In this document: piece after piece, positions 1-5,727 of the stretch
Layout of the letters: the number at the start of each line of letters is the position of its first letter
Position numbering within the stretch: position 1 is the first letter of the stretch
Source of the DNA: Clostridia bacterium
GTDB lineage: Bacteria > Bacillota > Clostridia > Christensenellales > Borkfalkiaceae
Direction: 5' to 3'
Length of the DNA stretch: 6,091 nucleotides
Assembly: GCA_017646945.1 (NCBI GenBank)
Contig: JAGCLN010000102.1
Location: 1 to 6,091 of the forward strand
The notes under the pieces: model-generated
The model's database searches: none
Told to the model about the DNA's origin: nothing
Seen by the model: the letters and a program-made list of their open reading frames with translations, nothing else
Made by a program: the position numbers and the translations under genes

Positions 1-86
1 GACGGGGCGATTACGATAGACCTAAGTGGTCATCGTAAATGCAACGGCTTGGCAGTAACGCAGTATTGCGCCGTTTATAACGGCTT
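1..86. other. unassigned hairpin-rich segment beyond the T-box terminator
   Basis: No gene can be assigned here. Positions 11-38 form a stem of TTACGAT + GACC with GGTC + ATCGTAA, with one bulged A at 18 and loop TAAGT. Positions 43-48 (AACGGC) can pair with 70-75 (GCCGTT), stacked on 52-57/64-69 (GCAGTA/TATTGC, one G-T pair). Alternatively 70-75 pairs with 79-84 (AACGGC), so the two folds exclude each other. On the plus strand, frame 1 is open from the edge to a TAG at 133-135 (about 44 codons, through the T-box terminator). Its codons (GGG, ATA, CTA, CAG) are not those favoured by the nearby genes. On the minus strand no start codon leads into a frame that stays open to the edge. It could be a dispersed palindromic repeat, extra leader structure of the T-box-controlled gene, or the tail of a convergent plus-strand gene. 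Confidence 0.4.
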
Positions 87-123
87 AAAAAAAGCCCTAG
101 ATTTGCATAAAACAAATCTAGGG
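87..123 (-). terminator. T-box regulatory intrinsic terminator
   Basis: On the minus strand a perfect 11-bp stem (CCCTAGATTTG, 123-113, with CAAATCTAGGG, 105-95) closes a 7-base loop and is followed by C and a run of seven T (93-87). Its 5' strand begins with the CCCT used by the antiterminator, so the two structures are mutually exclusive, as expected for transcriptional T-box control. Confidence 0.95.
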
Positions 124-375
124 ACGATTGATTAGTTACTATCGTGGTACCACCCTATTTCCCTAAACCAAGTTTAGGCTCAAGTCAAGTTCTAACAAAC
201 TTTATGCCGTGGTAACGGGGCAAGCCGTAGCCACCTACTATTAGTTCAATGGCTCTGCTCCGGAACGAGACTTATAAACTCAGCCCTATTGACTCACACC
301 TACCGCCAACTCTCTGAAAGCGACTAACGAATTTACAATAATTCCATCAATGCATTTATGGTAAATATTCAAATT
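87..375 (-). ncRNA. T-box riboswitch leader (tRNA-sensing), probably leucine
   Basis: The T-box motif AGGGTGGTACCACG lies at 156-143. The antiterminator can be drawn exactly: AGGG (156-153) pairs with CCCT (123-120), the 7-base bulge TGGTACC (152-146) is left free for the tRNA 3' end, and ACGAT (145-141) pairs with ATCGT (128-124). Stem I carries the AGAGA motif (315-311); lower helix GCGGTAG/CTACGGC and upper helix CAAT/ATTG frame the specifier loop. Stem III is CCTAAAC/GTTTAGG (178-162). After the loop-E-like GAA (247-245) the next triplet is CTA (244-242), followed by A, suggesting a Leu codon. The bulge TGGU would match a tRNA ending ACCA, which fits tRNA-Leu. T-boxes antiterminate when uncharged tRNA binds, so the controlled gene lies beyond position 1, typically an aminoacyl-tRNA synthetase or amino acid biosynthesis or transport gene. 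T-box identity is near certain; the specifier is a reading by eye. Confidence 0.95.
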
Positions 376-381
376 ACGATA

Positions 382-410
382 ATTATATCAACGATTTTGC
401 CCCTTGTCAA
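382..410 (-). promoter_or_regulatory. sigma-A promoter of the T-box transcript
   Basis: On the minus strand there is a perfect TTGACA (410-405), a 17-base spacer and a perfect TATAAT (387-382). Transcription should start near 375, about 40 bases before the first Stem I nucleotides. The -35 box starts only 24 bases after the stop codon of the HAD gene, with no terminator visible between them. Confidence 0.9.
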
Positions 411-434
411 TTATTTTCAACGGGTTTAACTACT

Positions 435-1397
435 TTACTTAAATATTTTTTTAAGATTTTCGTTAGCATAATCAGTAATGATTATGTTCGTTCCAAGTTC
501 TTTGTGAAGTTCGCGTTGGCGCTTAGCCGTTTTGGGAAGCACGCTTATCGTTACGGCGTTTAGTTTAACCCCTGCGGAAATTTCACTTCTACCGTCGCCG
601 ACTACTAAAACGTTCTCACCGCTAATACCAAGGTCTGATACCAAACGAAACATAACTTCGTCCTTAGGGATTTTTTCTTCCCAAGTAGAACCCAAAATAT
701 CTTCAACAACCTTTCCTTTACCGATATCAAAGCCGATGCCCAAAACTTCTTCGTACATACCCATCGGGGGAACTACGCTTTTATCCACAACCGCGCCGGT
801 TACAAAGTAGTTTTTAACGCCGTTATCAAACAAAAACTGCATAAACTCTTTCGAGCCTTTTACTAAAAATTCTTCGGGGTTTTTCTTGGCTTTTTCAAGG
901 TTTTTATCCCTACAAAACCTGTTTAAAACTTGCTCGTAAACCCAAAAGAGTTTGGGTGTTACTTCTTTCAAATAGGCAAGGTACTCGCCAGGCTCGGCAA
1001 AATCTTCAAACTTTTCTTCGCCTTGCCAAATAAGTCGAATTATTTGCGAGTTCGTTTCGCTATTAAACTTACCGTTTGTAAGTTCTTGATTGCGCCTTAT
1101 CGCCCATTCCATTTGAGTAAGAGCGGAAAGCCCTGCGCTTTCAATGCAGAACCTATCGGTTTCTTCCAAAGGTTCACTATCGCAAAGGGATACTAATCGA
1201 TTGATGTTTTCTTCGCTAACTAAATTTTCGGGTATACCGTTTACCGCGGTATCGTATAACACCCTACTCATAACGGGTGGCCAGTTGCGAATTAAAGAGT
1301 GCGTTCCGTCAATATCGTGAAAGGCGCAAACGATTTTTCTATCTTTTACGGCGTTTATAACTTCAATACCGAGCGCGTTTTCAGTAGTTATTAGCAT
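435..1397 (-). CDS. HAD-superfamily phosphatase with large helical cap
   Basis: A 320-residue cytoplasmic HAD hydrolase that probably removes phosphate from a small organic phosphate. Motif I is FHDIDGTHS, giving nucleophile D28 and acid/base D30. Motif II is YFVTG, with T200. Motif III is probably K242 or K245 in EEKIPK. Motif IV is VVGDGRSE, with D268 and E272 as Mg ligands. The roughly 150 mostly helical residues between motifs I and II (about 35-190) form a large C1-type cap, which sets substrate choice in this superfamily. No signal peptide or membrane segment is seen. The ATG at 1397 follows the GH130 stop by 3 bases, and its AAGGA site lies inside the end of that gene, so the pair is co-transcribed and probably translationally coupled. 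A sugar phosphate made by the GH130 enzyme is a reasonable but unproven substrate. No terminator follows the gene before the T-box promoter. Confidence 0.85.
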   Translation of the reverse strand: MLITTENALGIEVINAVKDRKIVCAFHDIDGTHSLIRNWPPVMSRVLYDTAVNGIPENLVSEENINRLVSLCDSEPLEETDRFCIESAGLSALTQMEWAIRRNQELTNGKFNSETNSQIIRLIWQGEEKFEDFAEPGEYLAYLKEVTPKLFWVYEQVLNRFCRDKNLEKAKKNPEEFLVKGSKEFMQFLFDNGVKNYFVTGAVVDKSVVPPMGMYEEVLGIGFDIGKGKVVEDILGSTWEEKIPKDEVMFRLVSDLGISGENVLVVGDGRSEISAGVKLNAVTISVLPKTAKRQRELHKELGTNIIITDYANENLKKIFK

Positions 1398-1400
1398 AGA

Positions 1401-2369
1401 TTAAATTCCTTCTAAGCAAGCGTCCACAATTTCAGAAAGTTTACCGGTAGCAAGACCGATTGCACGGTCCGCCGCCCCGTAATAAACGTATAAAGTATCC
1501 GTTTCGTAATCGGCATACGGCGTACAGGGGAATACCGAGTTATCGCTGTTGCCGTGAAGTTCATATTCTTTTTCGGGCATCATGAGATAACTTGAAGTCT
1601 TACCTATTACTTTCCAAGGCTCGTTAAGGTCTAAAAGGATTGCGCCCATGTAGTAATAAGTTCCGCACGCGGTAGCGGCAACGCCGTGAATAATATCAAG
1701 CCAACCCTTATCCGTTTTGATTGCGGGGGTAGGACCGATTTTAACGGTGTTCCAGAACTTATAACCTTGGTGAAGCACGGGGCGGAAATTACCCCAGTGA
1801 ATAAGGTCAGGCGATTCGCTTATCCAAATTTCACCGCTACAAGCGGACGGATAATCGTAAGGCCTATCAAGTTTATAATACATTCCGTTAATCTTTTCAG
1901 GGAATATGCTTGCGCCACGATTTCTCGGCGCGGTAATGATTGAAATAGGCTCGTAAGACGTGAAGTCTTTGGTCTTGCCAAGCAAACCAACGGGAGAAAG
2001 CCAACTGCCTTTCATCATAACAGGAGTTACGATATAAGAGGTATCGTAAATCTTAGTTATGCGGTTATCAATGAAATGCTTGGTGAGATTGAAAGGCTCA
2101 ACGTCAGGCATTTTGATAAAATTTTCATCGGAAAGTTCAAAGTGAATACCGTCTTTACTTCTTGCAATACGGGTTTCGCCAACGTCTGTTCCCTCGCCTT
2201 CGGCAGCGTAATCAACAACGGAAACGAGCATAATGAACTCGTCGTTATACTTAACTACAGCGGGATTGTAAAGTTGAGCGATTCCCGGGTAATCGTTAAC
2301 GTGCATAACGGGTTCGGGATATCTAGTTAAAAGTTTAGTTGCATCTTTTTTGAACTTTTGTCCACTCAT
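1401..2369 (-). CDS. GH130 family beta-mannoside phosphorylase or mannosidase
   Basis: A 322-residue five-bladed beta-propeller enzyme of glycoside hydrolase family 130, the usual length for the family. These enzymes phosphorolyse beta-mannosides to alpha-mannose 1-phosphate, or in some subgroups hydrolyse them. Family landmarks, in order: YNPAVV (34-39), RIARSKDGIHF (67-77), IDNRITKI (100-107; family form EDPRIT, with D101 at the place of the catalytic Asp), IFPEKINGMYYKLDRP (155-170), IWISESPDLIHWG (181-193), KIGPTPAIKT (210-219), DIIHGV (225-230) and YYGAADRAIGLA (297-308). R149, K210 and H228 sit where phosphate-contacting basic residues are expected in phosphorylases, judged from memory and not from an alignment. 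There is no signal peptide, so the substrate is imported. The ATG has GGAG 8 bases upstream and its own promoter at 2401-2429. The exact substrate cannot be read from the sequence. Confidence 0.88.
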   Translation of the reverse strand: MSGQKFKKDATKLLTRYPEPVMHVNDYPGIAQLYNPAVVKYNDEFIMLVSVVDYAAEGEGTDVGETRIARSKDGIHFELSDENFIKMPDVEPFNLTKHFIDNRITKIYDTSYIVTPVMMKGSWLSPVGLLGKTKDFTSYEPISIITAPRNRGASIFPEKINGMYYKLDRPYDYPSACSGEIWISESPDLIHWGNFRPVLHQGYKFWNTVKIGPTPAIKTDKGWLDIIHGVAATACGTYYYMGAILLDLNEPWKVIGKTSSYLMMPEKEYELHGNSDNSVFPCTPYADYETDTLYVYYGAADRAIGLATGKLSEIVDACLEGI

Positions 2370-2400
2370 AATAAAACTCCATAGATCTTTTATTAGTTAT

Positions 2401-2429
2401 ATTATATATGTTATTTTATTAAATGTAAA
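2401..2429 (-). promoter_or_regulatory. sigma-A promoter of the GH130-HAD operon
   Basis: On the minus strand TTTACA (2429-2424), a 17-base spacer and TATAAT (2406-2401). The start of transcription should be near 2394, giving a leader of about 25 bases before the GH130 ATG. It diverges from the promoter at 2505-2533. Confidence 0.8.
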
Positions 2430-2486
2430 TAAACAAAAACAAACTTTTCTATTAATAAAAATAAACTTGAAAGGATAAATTTTTAA

Positions 2487-2503
2487 GGTAAAGCGTTTTT
2501 ACC
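2487..2503. promoter_or_regulatory. inverted repeat, candidate LacI-family operator
   Basis: GGTAAA (2487-2492) and TTTACC (2498-2503) are perfect 6-bp arms around GCGTT. The core AAAGCGTTTT is of the kind bound by LacI-family regulators. The site ends one base before the -35 box of the rightward promoter and lies about 58 bases upstream of the leftward -35 box, so a bound protein could act on the rightward promoter directly and perhaps on both. No regulator gene lies in the window. A plain 12-bp palindrome in AT-rich DNA could arise by chance. Confidence 0.45.
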
Positions 2504-2504
2504 A

Positions 2505-2533
2505 TTTACTTTTAGTTTTAGATAAGATATAAT
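2505..2533 (+). promoter_or_regulatory. sigma-A promoter of the SGNH-SDR operon
   Basis: TTTACT (2505-2510), a 17-base spacer and a perfect TATAAT (2528-2533). Transcription should begin near 2540, giving a leader of about 30 bases with AAGGAG at 2561-2566. Confidence 0.75.
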
Positions 2534-2571
2534 AGGTTTTGTACAGTTTGTATATACTAAAAGGAGTTTTT

Positions 2572-3867
2572 ATGGACGAAAAAGTTAGAGTTTATTTAGC
2601 AAAACAGTACGACCTTGTTGTTGGCGATACTTTTCAACTTTTTTATAGGGGAATCGTGGAAGCACCCAACCCCTACTGCTACTCGATAGTAGCGCTTTGC
2701 GAAAAAGGTAAAAGTTTTCCAAGATATTTCGAATATACACCACAAGAAGAAGGTAGGCACGTTTTAACCGTTTCTATCTACAACGCTGAAAGAAAACTTC
2801 TTGGCAGAGCGGAAACGGTTCTCAACGTAGTTTCGGCAACCGCGCCTAAAAAACAAGTTAACGTTTTATGCGTGGGCGATTCTCTCACTCAAAACGGCGT
2901 TTGGGTGGCGGAACTTAATAGAAGAATTTCTCAAACGGACGGCGAGCCCAAAGGCAACGGCTTTACCAACGTTAATTTCGTTGGAACTTGCTCGGCAAAG
3001 GGCGTTGAGTTTGAAGGTTACGGCGGTTGGCAATGGGTAAGTTACACCTGCACTAAGGCAGGCGCGATTTGGGTTCAAGCGCCAAACGATAAAACGGAAC
3101 AAGACCAACACTCGCTTTGGAAAGACGAGAACGGCAATATTTGGCAGATTGAAACTTTGCAAGTTGACTATCTTAAACTCAATAGATTTAAAGACCACCA
3201 AGGCGAAGCGCCCAAGAAAGGCATTCTCACCCACTATAAAAACGCGGTTGATACTCGCCCGATAGAATTCTTCTCATCAAGCCCCGATAGAGTTAGCCCT
3301 TTCTATAACGAACAAAGTGGTGAAATCGACTTTAATTATTACACTCAAAAACTCGGCAAGGGGGATATTGACGTAGTTTATATACTTCTCGGCGCTAACG
3401 GACTTATGCGACAAATCGCTATGAATAACACAAGGCGCGATTACTGTAAACTCGTAAAAGAAGAAGTTAGAGAACTCGTTGACAAGATAAAGAAAGGAAA
3501 TAAAAACGTTAAGATTAAACTTATCGCTCCGCCTATTCCGTCTTGCAGGGGTGGTATCGGCAGTAATTACGGCGCGGAACTTCCCTTTGCAGACCTTTAC
3601 GATATTATCCACTACACTATGGAACTCAATATCGCTTACGAAGAATTAGCGTGTGAAGACGGGTATAAAGACTTTGTTGAAAGTATCCACTTAACCGGTC
3701 AATTCGATGCGGAATATTCTTATCCGCACATTCAAAAGCCGGTAAACGCAAGGTCTTCAATAACCGAGTGGCTTGACACTAACGGCGTTCACCCCACTAA
3801 CGAAGGTTCCTATCAAATTGCAGACGCGGTTTATAGAAACTTAATTAAAGAATTAAATAAGATATAA
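2572..3867 (+). CDS. SGNH/GDSL-family esterase-like protein
   Basis: A 431-residue cytoplasmic protein. The ATG at 2572 has AAGGAG 5 bases upstream; an in-frame TTG at 2539 lies at the predicted transcription start and is rejected. Residues 1 to about 92 look like a beta-sandwich module (alternating hydrophobic strands, TVSIYN, ETVLNVVS). The SGNH domain follows: block I VLCVGDSLTQNG with nucleophile S104; block II FEGYGGW (147-153); block III YILLGANGL with G274 and N276; block V DTNGVHPTNEG with H407. The residue three before the histidine, normally the triad Asp of DxxH, is N404, and D402 is two residues further upstream. SGNH proteins of this kind remove O-acetyl or other acyl groups from carbohydrates. 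No signal peptide is present, so it would act on imported oligosaccharides. It is first in an operon with the SDR gene 18 bases downstream and diverges from the GH130 operon. Substrate unknown. Confidence 0.85.
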   Translation: MDEKVRVYLAKQYDLVVGDTFQLFYRGIVEAPNPYCYSIVALCEKGKSFPRYFEYTPQEEGRHVLTVSIYNAERKLLGRAETVLNVVSATAPKKQVNVLCVGDSLTQNGVWVAELNRRISQTDGEPKGNGFTNVNFVGTCSAKGVEFEGYGGWQWVSYTCTKAGAIWVQAPNDKTEQDQHSLWKDENGNIWQIETLQVDYLKLNRFKDHQGEAPKKGILTHYKNAVDTRPIEFFSSSPDRVSPFYNEQSGEIDFNYYTQKLGKGDIDVVYILLGANGLMRQIAMNNTRRDYCKLVKEEVRELVDKIKKGNKNVKIKLIAPPIPSCRGGIGSNYGAELPFADLYDIIHYTMELNIAYEELACEDGYKDFVESIHLTGQFDAEYSYPHIQKPVNARSSITEWLDTNGVHPTNEGSYQIADAVYRNLIKELNKI

Positions 3868-3885
3868 TAAAAAAGGAGAATTATT

Positions 3886-4719
3886 ATGGCTAACGTATGT
3901 GTTATTACAGGTGGCGGTAGCGGTATGGGACTTGAAGCCGCTAAATTTATGCCAAAAGACAAAATTATAGTTATTTCAGGCAGAACTTTATCTAAACTTG
4001 AAGGCGCGGTTGAAGAACTTAAAGCGCTCGGATTTGAGGCTTACGCTAAAACTTGCGATACGTCAAGCAGAGAAAGCGTTAAAGAACTCGTGGAATTTGC
4101 TGCATCATTAGGCGAAGTTAAAAACGTTATCAACTCCGCAGGCGTATCACCCGCTATGAAGGGAACCCAAGAAAGCATTTTAAGAATTAACGCTCTCGGC
4201 ACCGTTTATATCAACCAAGAATTTTCAAAAGTTATGAATCCAGGTAGCGTTATAGTTGACGTATCTTCAAATTCGGCATACATTTTACCTTCTTTCATTA
4301 TTCCTAAAAAGGCATATCGCCTTGCTGAAACAGACGAAGGTGCATTCCTTAAAAAACTTATAAAAAGATCCAACCTTGCCAAAGGCGAATACCAAAAGAA
4401 AGGCTTTGCTTATTCCCTTTCTAAAAACTTCGTTGTGTGGTACGCTAAAAAATGTGCGTTTGAGTACGGTTTAAAAGGTATTCGCGTTGTATCGTTAAGC
4501 CCAGGTCTTATAGCAACGGGCATGGGCAATCTTGAAAAAGAAGACGGTGGAATGCTTATTCCTTTCTCTGCCGAAGAGCGCATGGGTAAACCCGAAGAAT
4601 TAGGCTATGCGTTAGCAACCGTTGCTGATGAAAGAAACGGTTACCTCGCCGGCGTTGACGTTTTGTGTGACGGCGGTTCAACCAACGGCATGAAAGTATT
4701 TAAGAAAAAGAAAAAGTAA
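3886..4719 (+). CDS. short-chain dehydrogenase/reductase with substrate-loop insertion
   Basis: A 277-residue NAD(P)-dependent oxidoreductase with a Rossmann fold. The N-terminal strand VCVITGGGSGMG holds the TGxxxGxG cofactor motif (T8-G15). R33 after the second strand favours NADP(H). D58 sits at the adenine-contacting position, NSAG (83-86) replaces the usual NNAG, and catalytic S127 or S128 is followed by Y176 and K180 (YSLSK). About 48 residues separate Ser and Tyr, against roughly 13 in ordinary SDRs. The added stretch (about 138-172) resembles the insertion of the 3-alpha-hydroxysteroid dehydrogenase/carbonyl reductase group, known to alter the substrate pocket and oligomer. The C-terminus ends in a lysine run (VFKKKKK). 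AAGGAG lies 7 bases before the ATG; the gene shares the SGNH transcript and is closed by the terminator at 4733-4761. Context suggests a sugar- or polyol-type substrate, but this is not demonstrated. Confidence 0.85.
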   Translation: MANVCVITGGGSGMGLEAAKFMPKDKIIVISGRTLSKLEGAVEELKALGFEAYAKTCDTSSRESVKELVEFAASLGEVKNVINSAGVSPAMKGTQESILRINALGTVYINQEFSKVMNPGSVIVDVSSNSAYILPSFIIPKKAYRLAETDEGAFLKKLIKRSNLAKGEYQKKGFAYSLSKNFVVWYAKKCAFEYGLKGIRVVSLSPGLIATGMGNLEKEDGGMLIPFSAEERMGKPEELGYALATVADERNGYLAGVDVLCDGGSTNGMKVFKKKKK

Positions 4720-4732
4720 TTATACAAAATTT

Positions 4733-4761
4733 AAAGGTGTGACGATTCTTCACACCTTTTT
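4733..4761 (+). terminator. intrinsic terminator of the SGNH-SDR operon
   Basis: Perfect 10-bp stem AAAGGTGTGA/TCACACCTTT with a 7-base loop, running into five T, 13 bases after the SDR stop codon. Confidence 0.9.
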
Positions 4762-4793
4762 AAATGCCTATTTAAAAAACTAGTAAAACAATC

Positions 4794-4822
4794 TTTACAA
4801 GGCTTAAAAATAATGTTATAAT
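4794..4822 (+). promoter_or_regulatory. sigma-A promoter of the second SDR gene
   Basis: TTTACA (4794-4799), a 17-base spacer and a perfect TATAAT (4817-4822). The predicted start near 4829 leaves a leader of only about 17 bases, almost all of it the AAGGGG ribosome binding site (4833-4838). Confidence 0.85.
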
Positions 4823-4845
4823 AAAACAAAAAAAGGGGATAATTT

Positions 4846-5646
4846 ATGAGTTTTTTAAAAGGCAAAACAGCAATTATAACAGGCGCGGGCTACGCGGTTT
4901 TATCTGACGGCAGATGCGGTTCTATTGGCTACGGTATTGCTACCGCTTACGCTAAAGAAGGCGCAAACTTAGTAATTACCGGTAGAAACGTTTCTAAACT
5001 TGAAAAGGCAAAAGAAGAACTTGAACGCTTATACGGTATTGAAGTTCTTATTTTCCAAGCAGATATTTCAGCCGGAGCAGATAACGAAGCAACTGCCAAT
5101 ATGGTAGTTGAAGGTACTATCAAAAAGTTTGGTAGGATTGACGTTTTAATTAATAACGCCCAAGCATCAGCATCAGGCGTAACCATTCAAGACCATACTA
5201 CCGACCAATTTAATTTGGCTATGTATTCCGGCCTATACGCCGCTTTTTATTATATGAAGGCGTGCTACCCTTACCTTAAAGAAACTAAAGGTAGCATTGT
5301 AAACTTCGCTTCTGGCGCAGGCTTATTCGGTAACTACGGTCAATGTTCTTACGCTGCCGCTAAGGAAGGTATTAGAGGTTTATCAAGAGTTGCTGCAACC
5401 GAATGGGCTAAAGACGGCATTAATACTAACGTTATTTGCCCTCTCGCTTGGACTAGCCAACTTGAAAACTTTGAAAAGGCTTATCCGGACGCGTTTAAGG
5501 CAAACGTAAAAATGCCACCAGCCGGTCACTTTGGCGATCCCGAAACTGAAATCGGTAGAGTTTGCGTTCAACTTGCAAACCCTGACTTTAAGTATTTAAA
5601 CGGTGAAACTTTAACGCTTGAAGGCGGTATGGGTTTACGCCCCTAA
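4846..5646 (+). CDS. short-chain dehydrogenase/reductase with extended cofactor loop
   Basis: A 266-residue classical-type SDR, close to the usual length. The cofactor motif is stretched: TGAGYAVLSDGRCGSIGYG (12-30) places about ten extra residues between TGAG and SIGYGIA, recalling the GxxxxxSIxxGIA loop of FabI enoyl-ACP reductases. R47 (ITGRN) suggests NADP(H). D73 precedes the adenine pocket, and NNAQ (103-106) replaces NNAG. The catalytic Ser is S156 (NFASGAG), with Y169 and K173 in the normal YxxxK spacing (not the YxxxxxxK of FabI). The C-terminal LNGETLTLEGGMGL matches the usual strand near the end of the fold. AAGGGG lies 7 bases before the ATG. It has its own promoter and terminator, so it is a single-gene unit. 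3-Oxoacyl-ACP reductase (FabG) would be the automatic label, but nothing here links it to fatty acid synthesis; a sugar-alcohol or steroid-like substrate is equally possible. Confidence 0.85.
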   Translation: MSFLKGKTAIITGAGYAVLSDGRCGSIGYGIATAYAKEGANLVITGRNVSKLEKAKEELERLYGIEVLIFQADISAGADNEATANMVVEGTIKKFGRIDVLINNAQASASGVTIQDHTTDQFNLAMYSGLYAAFYYMKACYPYLKETKGSIVNFASGAGLFGNYGQCSYAAAKEGIRGLSRVAATEWAKDGINTNVICPLAWTSQLENFEKAYPDAFKANVKMPPAGHFGDPETEIGRVCVQLANPDFKYLNGETLTLEGGMGLRP

Positions 5647-5664
5647 ACTAACTTTAAACAAATT

Positions 5665-5695
5665 AAAAAACGCTTGGTTTTCCAAGCGTTTTTTT
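5665..5695. terminator. bidirectional intrinsic terminator
   Basis: AAAAAACGCTTGG (5665-5677) and CCAAGCGTTTTTT (5682-5694) form a perfect stem around TTTT, with seven T on the plus strand (5689-5695) and a run of six T on the minus strand. It lies 18 bases after the second SDR stop and could also stop leftward transcription from the remnant at the right edge. Confidence 0.92.
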
Positions 5696-5727
5696 AATCG
5701 TAAAAATTGAGCAAGATTATCAATTTT

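Noticed and set aside
1..135. A plus-strand gene ending at the TAG at 133-135.
   Set aside because: Not listed as a gene because the last third would be encoded by the T-box terminator palindrome, codon choice is atypical, and no family is recognised; kept only as an alternative for the unassigned segment.
532..810. Plus-strand reading frames opposite the HAD and GH130 genes (also 930-1196, 1686-1943, 2076-2330).
   Set aside because: They are antisense shadows without ribosome binding sites; the opposite strand has clear HAD and GH130 motifs.
2487..2503. Reading the inverted repeat as a CcpA catabolite-repression (cre) site.
   Set aside because: It contains GCG but lacks the TG and CA ends at the required positions of the cre consensus; a LacI-type operator fits better.
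2539..2571. Eleven-residue N-terminal extension of the SGNH protein from an upstream TTG.
   Set aside because: The TTG lies at the predicted transcription start and has no Shine-Dalgarno, while the ATG at 2572 has AAGGAG at good spacing.
2866..3612. Minus-strand reading frames opposite the SGNH gene (also 4947-5186 and 5383-5571 opposite the second SDR).
   Set aside because: They lie opposite conserved SGNH or SDR motifs and have no recognisable domain or start signal.
5634..5727. Continued open frame of the remnant through the bidirectional terminator into the end of the second SDR gene.
   Set aside because: The translation after FDKSKI shows no recognisable pattern and runs through a terminator hairpin, so it is chance reading.
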